A stretch of 64,000 nucleotides of DNA from Plutella xylostella (Eukaryota; Arthropoda; Insecta; Lepidoptera; Plutellidae), in contig NC_064009.1 in the NCBI RefSeq assembly GCF_932276165.1, positions 6,324,001 to 6,388,000 on the forward strand, written 5' to 3'. Below the pieces are notes generated by a model. That model was not told where the DNA came from. It did no database searches and worked only from the letters and a program-made list of their open reading frames with translations. The position numbers were made by a program, and so were the translations under genes. Of the stretch, positions 57,433-64,000 are shown piece after piece. Numbering within the stretch: position 1 is the first letter of the stretch; each line of letters opens with the position of its first letter.

Positions 57433-60055
57433 AAGCGTATATGTATAGTATATACTTACATTGTAAATAATGTAGAATCCGAATATTATACGTTCCGTGG
57501 GTACGGAGGTTATTATCAAGGGACCAGTGTACATTGAAGCGGGTAGCTTAGACCCAATCTAGCAGGAATCCGGACCTGAAAGGGTCTGTTGATATTAACC
57601 GCACCGTAGATACGATACATCATGTATGAATGTACATTCAATGTACATAGAACACGAATGCTTGGTATGTAAATATGGAAACTAAATTGGGTATTTCGAG
57701 AATATATAATGAGAATATAATCATGTAAGCAGCTAGTTATTGTTGTTGCAAGAACTTGAACATAACGTTATTAGTTTATTACTCAATAGTTTTGTTACTT
57801 TCAGAACACTTCATCTTTTACTTGTCTATCAAAAAAGAAGGATTCTTTCTAATCATCCCATCCGTTTCGAAGCACCGATACACATGTATACATAGCTCAA
57901 AATGATATTATATCTGTTTTATGCGCAAGTACAAAAACATATACACAAGTGTAGGAAATACCGCAGAACGCATAAATATACGCTCTCATATACTCACGCA
58001 TTCAGTAACGCCTCAAGGCTTCATTATAAATGTGTTGGTAGGAAAATAAACCTTTGTATGCATGACAAATGGTTCACATAAGTTAAAGTGATGTTGGCCT
58101 TTCTGGAACTTTGCATAACACAGGCACAATGGATCTGTGTACAGCCGGGCATACCCTCTTTGACCTGTCTTGCACGGCTTTTGAATACCCTTTATATCTG
58201 AAAAGAGAGATACGATATAATTTCCTAAATATTTTTTGTGACATACCTATTCATGCTCATATTTAGTACTGTTGGGTCATTTATTACACATGTATTAGAA
58301 ATTATATGTCCTATGAGAGATAAGACGTTAATATTTTTATTTTACTGAAAAAAAAGTCCTATCAATATTCATAAAGTTTTATAAAATGGAGATTAAAGAT
58401 TATTTAATAAATATAGCAAAATTAACCATGCGATTCGCATGATGCGAATGATATAATCTACGTCTTACGACGGTGATCTTTATACCTGTAGTTTACTCCA
58501 TGAAGACAATGCCACGATGACGGTGTGTCTATGCTCGCTACAATTTATGTGCTCCTAGTATTACTCTATTAAACCAGCTGGAGTCTAAATAAGCAGTGGC
58601 AGGTTATTCATGTTCGTATCTTCACTAAACGTGTGTGGTTAAGGCTTACCAACTCCAATAGTCTATAATAATAATATATTTCACTAGAAGATTGACATAG
58701 ATATAGGCATGACAGTTACGTGAGAGTCTCTTAATTTATCGTTCGTTATACAAAGTATGAACATAAAAACATAAAGGAAAGAAAAATCTTCACTTTCTTT
58801 AAATTATTTAAAACTCCCTTGCCCATTTCATTAAAGTTCTACGAAAGTTTGAAACTTTCATCTTTTCAATTAGATGCATGCTCATCATGAAACGTAAACT
58901 CAGTATTGTGTCCTCAAAATGATGGCGTATTCAGTACACGGAGGACCCTATTACAAGCACACATCATGTTCAATAGCACGGCACTGACGTATATTGGCTC
59001 TGCTTGCATGTGGCCACACTGTGTTTGATGGACGCAAAGCCCACGCTTGAATTTATGCTCGCCTAGTACCTACACACATACATGTATAAGGAACTACGAT
59101 GCTTTTTACTTAACCATGAAAGAAAAAAAACAGTATTGTTATGTTAAATAAAGAAACTAAGCTTGTCATATTCCCATCTGCAATATTCAAAATCAGCAAT
59201 ATCTAGACACGATCCACTCATAGAATCTCGCCATCCGTGGTTGCATATTATTTTAATGTCCCCAACGAGTTGGCTATTCCAATATATGGGGCATAACAAA
59301 AAGCGTATCTATTGGGCGCAGCTAAGGACAGTCATGTAATGCGAATAATTTCCGAATTTAAACTGACAGTAACATGCAGCGCGCTAGCTAGCTCGGAATA
59401 GGAAATTTCAACGTTGCTATTTTGTGATTTGATTTAACATTAGTAACTTTATACCCAATTTGTGGAGACTCGTTTTATAGAGCTTAGAACATAGGTAGGT
59501 AAAATTATTTAGGTCACTCCAAGAACCTAAAAATCGGCAGCAAATTATAAATAAGGGGAAAAACATCCCAATTAGAAAAGAGTTAACCAGACCAACTGAT
59601 TTTGTATGAAAGAGGAAGTTATAGACATGCGTGGTCCACTAATAACAACTACTGTAGAGTTTGGAACTCTAGAATACACATAAGATATAATTAATTATCT
59701 GGAAAATTCAGTTTCATTATTCACTAAATTACTCTATATTTCGAAGTTTCATGTTTCGCACACAGCATGTGTTTATGACAGAACTGACAGTGCATCTGCA
59801 TAGCATTCCCACAGGTGAATTCCGATCTACATTGTAACTGCAAATGTAACATTTAGTTCAGACCGGCTGTATATGTATAGCGTAGCTCTGAGATGGAGTT
59901 TGCGTTTGGGCCCGAATCACCCCCTATACCGCCCTAACAGGCTTGTTGCGTACAAATATGTATAAGTATATAATTATACTATAGTATTTATAAACTAAAA
60001 TATTTTTTATACGGCCATTTTTTTATCTGGAAGGTACGAGAGGAAACGATATTAA
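57433..60055. other. Gene-free stretch
   Basis: AT-rich; no supported feature. Confidence 0.4.
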
Positions 60056-60195
60056 GGCCCTGTTTCATAATCTCTGGTTAGTGGCTACCTGCTAGATGAG
60101 ATACATGCTGTCACTGTCTAAATATAATGTCAGAGTGTGACAGCATGTATTTTACCTGTCAGGTAGCCGTTATCCAGACATTGGGAGACAGGCTC
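60056..60195. mobile_element. TTAA MITE, GCCTGT ends, 140 bp
   Basis: GGCCCTGTTTCATAATCTCT at the left mirrors GAGACAGGCTC at the right. GGCTACCTG pairs with CAGGTAGCC, and ATACATGCTGTCAC with GTGACAGCATGTAT. TTAA stands at 60052-60055 and 60196-60199. It was probably mobilised by a piggyBac-type transposase. Confidence 0.75.
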
Positions 60196-60566
60196 TTAAT
60201 ATTTTTTTTCCTAATAAAAACTACCTGTTACCTAAGTAAGTACCGTTTTTTCATTTCTGAATTCCCTGAATTACCCGGTAAAAACCTATAAATATACATA
60301 GGTCTACTTAATATGCGTAGGTTGTATAAAATTTAATTTTATTTAGCTAGCAGTAACATGATTAACTTGTGACTTAAGAGGCGTATGAAGGCGAGTGGTT
60401 ATGTACGAGAGGTCCCCTTTGACCTACTTGCTCTGCCGCCGCCGTCGTCAATAAAACGTGTTGCACAGTTTATTCGTTCGACAGCCGATAGCGTATTAAT
60501 TTAATAACAAGGGTATTTTTAATAAAAAAGTCTCTTTTTATGTACCTATTTAGGTAAGAATCCTTA
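60196..60566. other. Non-coding spacer
   Basis: Nothing assignable. Confidence 0.4.
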
Positions 60567-60773
60567 TCCTTACTAATATTATAAATGCGAAAGTAACTGT
60601 GTCTGTCTGTCTGTCTGTCTGTTACTCTTTCACGCCAAAACTACTGAACGGATTTGAATGAAATTTGGTATACATATTGTATAGACCCTGGGAAAGAACA
60701 TAGGCTACTTTTTATCCCGGAATTCCCACGGGAAAACTTTTTAAGGCGAAGCGAAGCTCGCGGGAACAGCTAG
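60567..60773 (+). mobile_element. Non-autonomous Helitron, 207 bp, complete
   Basis: It starts TCCTTACTAATATT after an A and ends CTAG before a T, the same length as the 903-1109 copy and nearly identical to it. The similarity implies recent spread. Confidence 0.8.
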
Positions 60774-61633
60774 TTAATTATATAGGTGAAATATTCAATT
60801 CACGCTTAAATAAATGTCCAAAATACAGTAATTGGATCGGAATTACTAACTGTAGTTACTATCCAAACCAAACATAGGGTGACAGAGGACATCATTTCAT
60901 TACCAGCAATTAATTGTACGGTATGATCCTGTACCACCAGCAAGAAAGTTTACTAAACAGTTTTTACTATTATACAGTAGGTACATACATGACCATTGCA
61001 CATACATAATCATGTGTGTGTATGCGTTTTATTTCAAATTCGTACAATAAGTATTAATAAAAACCAAAGTTCGTGCCGATTATTTTTATTGAATCTCCAA
61101 GACGACTCATAGACGAAACGATATTATTCAAAATTCATATTAAAACTATTTATTTCAGACTGAAAGTCCATAAGTTAATAATCAATGTACACACTTTATT
61201 TTATTTTACTTTATATTTTATCAAAGGTGTAGATGGATTACTCCGAACAAATCGTTCATGTGAAGTGACAAATGAACCGAAATCGCCTCGCCGAATGAAA
61301 GCCTTCAATGAAAATTCAATTTAATTTCGATGAATATGCAAATGGCGATTATGTACGACACCGGCCGTTTTGTTACGTTTTAAAGCTCATTGTCACCGGC
61401 GTGATTCATATTTGAGGTTTCAATCAAATGTTATTTGACCGTCATCAAATTCCATTTTGGGCAATAACGGTGGAATTTCCTCATATACCTACATATTTTC
61501 ACGCTTGAAATGTATCTGCTAATGTATTTTCATATGTGACATCCATTATACGGAGCAGGAGGGTCACTCTAGCTTAGACGCGTAGTTTAGGTATGTAATA
61601 TTTTCCTACACTCTTCTTATAATACCGAAAATA
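60774..61633. other. Non-coding spacer
   Basis: No supported feature; GGGTCACTCTAGCTTAGACG at 61561 may be a scrap of a Z-family end. Confidence 0.4.
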
Positions 61634-61886
61634 CAGGATGTTGCAAAAAGGGTATAGTAAGCCGAAAGCTACATGTGCAGCATGTAGCTTTCATTTCATT
61701 TTCGGGCTTTCAAAATTCGCGAAAAAAAAACATTTTCCATAGAAACTATGTTGGTCACGTGCCTTTTTACTATAGAGAATGACTTTTTTTTTGCGAATTT
61801 TCAAGTTCTGATTTCATTTTCGGTCTTAGATATACCATGCTGCACATGTAGCTTTCGGCTTACTATACCCTTTTTGCAACACCTTG
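61634..61886. mobile_element. MITE, CAGGGTGTTGCAAAAAGGG family, 253 bp
   Basis: CAGGATGTTGCAAAAAGGGT ... GTAAGCCGAAAGCTACATGT at the left mirrors ACATGTAGCTTTCGGCTTAC ... ACCCTTTTTGCAACACCTTG at the right. TA flanks both ends (61632-61633, 61887-61888). The whole unit can fold back on itself. This is the best-preserved of the three copies. Confidence 0.8.
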
Positions 61887-61888
61887 TA

Positions 61889-63717
61889 TACCTATCTATC
61901 GGTTTTACAGCTTAGTACGTGCAGTTAAGATAATACCAAAGTATTGTCACTGAACAACCACGGCATAATTTTAAAGCATATGAATTTATGTCGTATTTCT
62001 GTAACATTACTTTTGAATGTCCATTAGTAAAAAAAAACCTTGCCATGCCGTCCCGGTGTGCGTAGGCCATTAGATTTACTAAAATAAAAAACTGTGCCTA
62101 AGTCTAGGTCATTCGAAACATGAAATTGAAAGTTTGAATCTAAAAGTAATTTAATGGTTCGACTGTCACCAACGCAACGTTCGAATAAATAAATGAAACT
62201 TTTTCAATTTCATCCCAACATCCGCAAATTGTGTTTTGCGTTTCAGAAAATCGAGAATTGAAAACAAACGGTAAGAAAAGGAAATAAATCTAGTCTTGAA
62301 ACTTCAGCCGCATATTTTTTTTATCTCTAGACTGGGAAAGAGGTCTTATGAGCCTGTTTTATCTTGTAACCCAGGCACTGCAAAAATAAGAAATATGTTT
62401 AATTTAATACTGTGGTACTCCGTTCATCAAGTATACAATACCTTTGTATTATAATCGTAATCTGCCACTGCTGTCACGTGATGAACAAAACAAACTTGTG
62501 TGCACTTCAAGTAAATTCACTCGTCACGTTTCCAAGATGACGTTTATATCTTTCGCGTAAAGCTCAGACGTCAGTCATAATACCCTATGGGAATTACCTT
62601 TATGTCAAATGCGCTTCAGGCTGCGACGACGTTTAAATAATTTAGGACGTAGAATGACAGATGCTAGACTGTGTCCGTGGGTTGGAGTGACATGCATAAG
62701 AACATAAGAATTATGATCTATTTTTAATTTGGTGAGGGTAGGTGGAATTAAAATGAAATGGCGATACGACTTAAAAGTTTGGTGGTAGCCTACAACTTAG
62801 AGCTTAGTTAATAAGTATTTAGATTTTATATCATAATATTATTATCTCTGCTTTGGTGTAGGTGTTTTACTCATTGCTGTAAACAAACATAGGGTTGATA
62901 CAATTTATAGGTAGTGGCACATAAAATGCAGATGTCACAACACAACATACTTCATTAAGATTAATAACGCTTCACCAAAAATAACTCTGAAAGTTACTTA
63001 AGTTGCTTTTAAAATAATTACGGTGTTAATGCAGCCTTGGCTGTGGGAAAGCACCTAATTTCAGTATTCATAAATAACCGTTAACTCAGAACTTTACTCA
63101 AGCCAGCAAGTAGCTACTGTTCACAGTCTGTTGAAATTAATTTAAACTAATAAAACTGGGTTCAGAGTCTGTATACTTTCGGAGATATTTAAAATGCCTA
63201 GTGATATTTTACATAGTATAGTAGACGAGACACCAAGGAACGGTGCATTGCTACAATAATAATAATAATACGTAAGCTATCTATTTATAAATTTAACAAT
63301 CCCGATTGACTATGGCTCGTTCACATATTATTATACATATTGTCCTCATGCCCACACATTTAGACACTCAATAGGCTCGTACTAGTAACGTATATTGTGA
63401 AGAAAAAAGACTTTGCCTAAACAAAGACACGGCCAAAGCGACACGATCCAGCTTTTAGTGGGAACAAACATTACTTGGCCGACGTCCGGCGTCCGGCGTG
63501 GGACGCCATCCGGCGTGGCCGCATTACCCTCCATCTACTGCGCTGGGCTTCTTTGTTGACCACTGGCTCTTCATTTTCTAGCTTGGAAGACTTTTTTTTA
63601 CTTCGTTATAAAATATTGAACTACACTGCCGATTACCTTTTCATATGTTTAATTTTCAAATAGTCGTCAATTGTTTATAAGCTACCACGTTCTTTCCACG
63701 CACACTGCGTGACCGTA
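61889..63717. other. Gene-free stretch
   Basis: No gene recognised. A short GC-rich patch at 63478-63530 has repeated GTCCGGCGT units but no coding or element signature. Confidence 0.4.
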
Positions 63718-63806
63718 AGTGCACTCACTAGCAATGAAACAGTTCCAGTGACATAGCACATGGAAATGGCTGGTAAATAACTATACATTGCTCGTAAGTG
63801 TACTTA
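63718..63806. mobile_element. W-family MITE
   Basis: GTGCACTCACTAGCAATG at the left mirrors CATTGCTCGTAAGTGTAC at the right, and the AAACAGTTCCAGTGACA segment ties it to the other copies. Confidence 0.55.
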
Positions 63807-63844
63807 TACGGTAGCGCAGGGTGCGTGGAAGAAACGAGGAAGCT

Positions 63845-63905
63845 ATATTCACGGACAATGAAAAGGTTCCACTGAGAAATGCACCAAATTACTTCTAAAC
63901 GGAAA
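63845..63905 (+). repeat. W-family MITE end
   Basis: TTCACGGACAATGAAAAGGTTCC and ATGCACCAAATTACTTCTAA resemble 11050-11115 closely; only one end is present. Confidence 0.45.
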
Positions 63906-64000
63906 AGTCTAGCTTAATGCCGTCCTCTGCAACATTGAAGAACATTTAACAGATCGTCAGGATGTTGCCAACTAAAATCGGTAATAAATTGTTCCAATTT

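Noticed and set aside
63475..63663. 62-codon ORF starting MADVRRPAWDAIRRG
   Set aside because: It rests on a short GC-rich repeat (GTCCGGCGT) and then AT-rich sequence; no domain, splice sites or neighbours support it.

Overview
The window looks like AT-rich nuclear DNA of a moth or butterfly (Lepidoptera). This is inferred from the company of repeats: short Helitrons with A|TC...CTAG|T ends and an internal GTCT microsatellite, CR1-type and RTE-like LINEs with (AAAT)n or short simple tails, tRNA-derived SINE heads, and many hairpin MITEs with TA, TTAA, TTA or TATA target sites. Host coding sequence is sparse: the 3' five exons of one gene and one short single-exon gene. No rRNA gene, CRISPR array, clean tRNA gene or bacterial-type operon is visible.

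Layout. 1-7.3 kb: a plus-strand SINA/SIAH-like gene, five exons (1915-2083, 4196-4396, 5195-5300, 6152-6276, 7120-7226) with consensus splice sites; its 5' part, where a RING would be, is outside the window. 7.3-27.7 kb: gene-free and full of non-autonomous elements, including a layered nest at 16.2-18.3 kb and a 1.3 kb element at 20.9-22.3 kb whose ends carry inverted AAGGTT-like repeats. 27.7-33.8 kb: a near-complete minus-strand CR1-type LINE with an unbroken 982-residue ORF2, an upstream ORF1, and two related TA-flanked elements inserted between them. 34-39.5 kb: small elements, including a paralogous empty site that supports a TTAA insertion. 39.55-41.85 kb: a 5'-truncated RTE-like LINE whose long frame has lost reverse transcriptase motif A by what looks like an 18-bp in-frame deletion. 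42-46.8 kb: mostly unremarkable. 46.87-51.25 kb: a third LINE, with a PHD-finger ORF1 and an ORF2 broken by one frameshift. 55.0-55.5 kb: a 170-residue membrane-anchored protein of unknown family. 55.9-64 kb: non-coding with a few MITEs and one Helitron.

There is no pathway linking the genes. The main story is transposon history: several families occur two to five times, some copies interrupt others, and their order of arrival can be read. The most novel candidate is the 955-bp element at 17212-18166: TG...CA ends, 97-bp arms, TATA duplications, and an internal frame of 63 + 43 codons separated by one stop. I did not find a convincing new host system. All calls come from reading the sequence by eye; family assignments need a database search.
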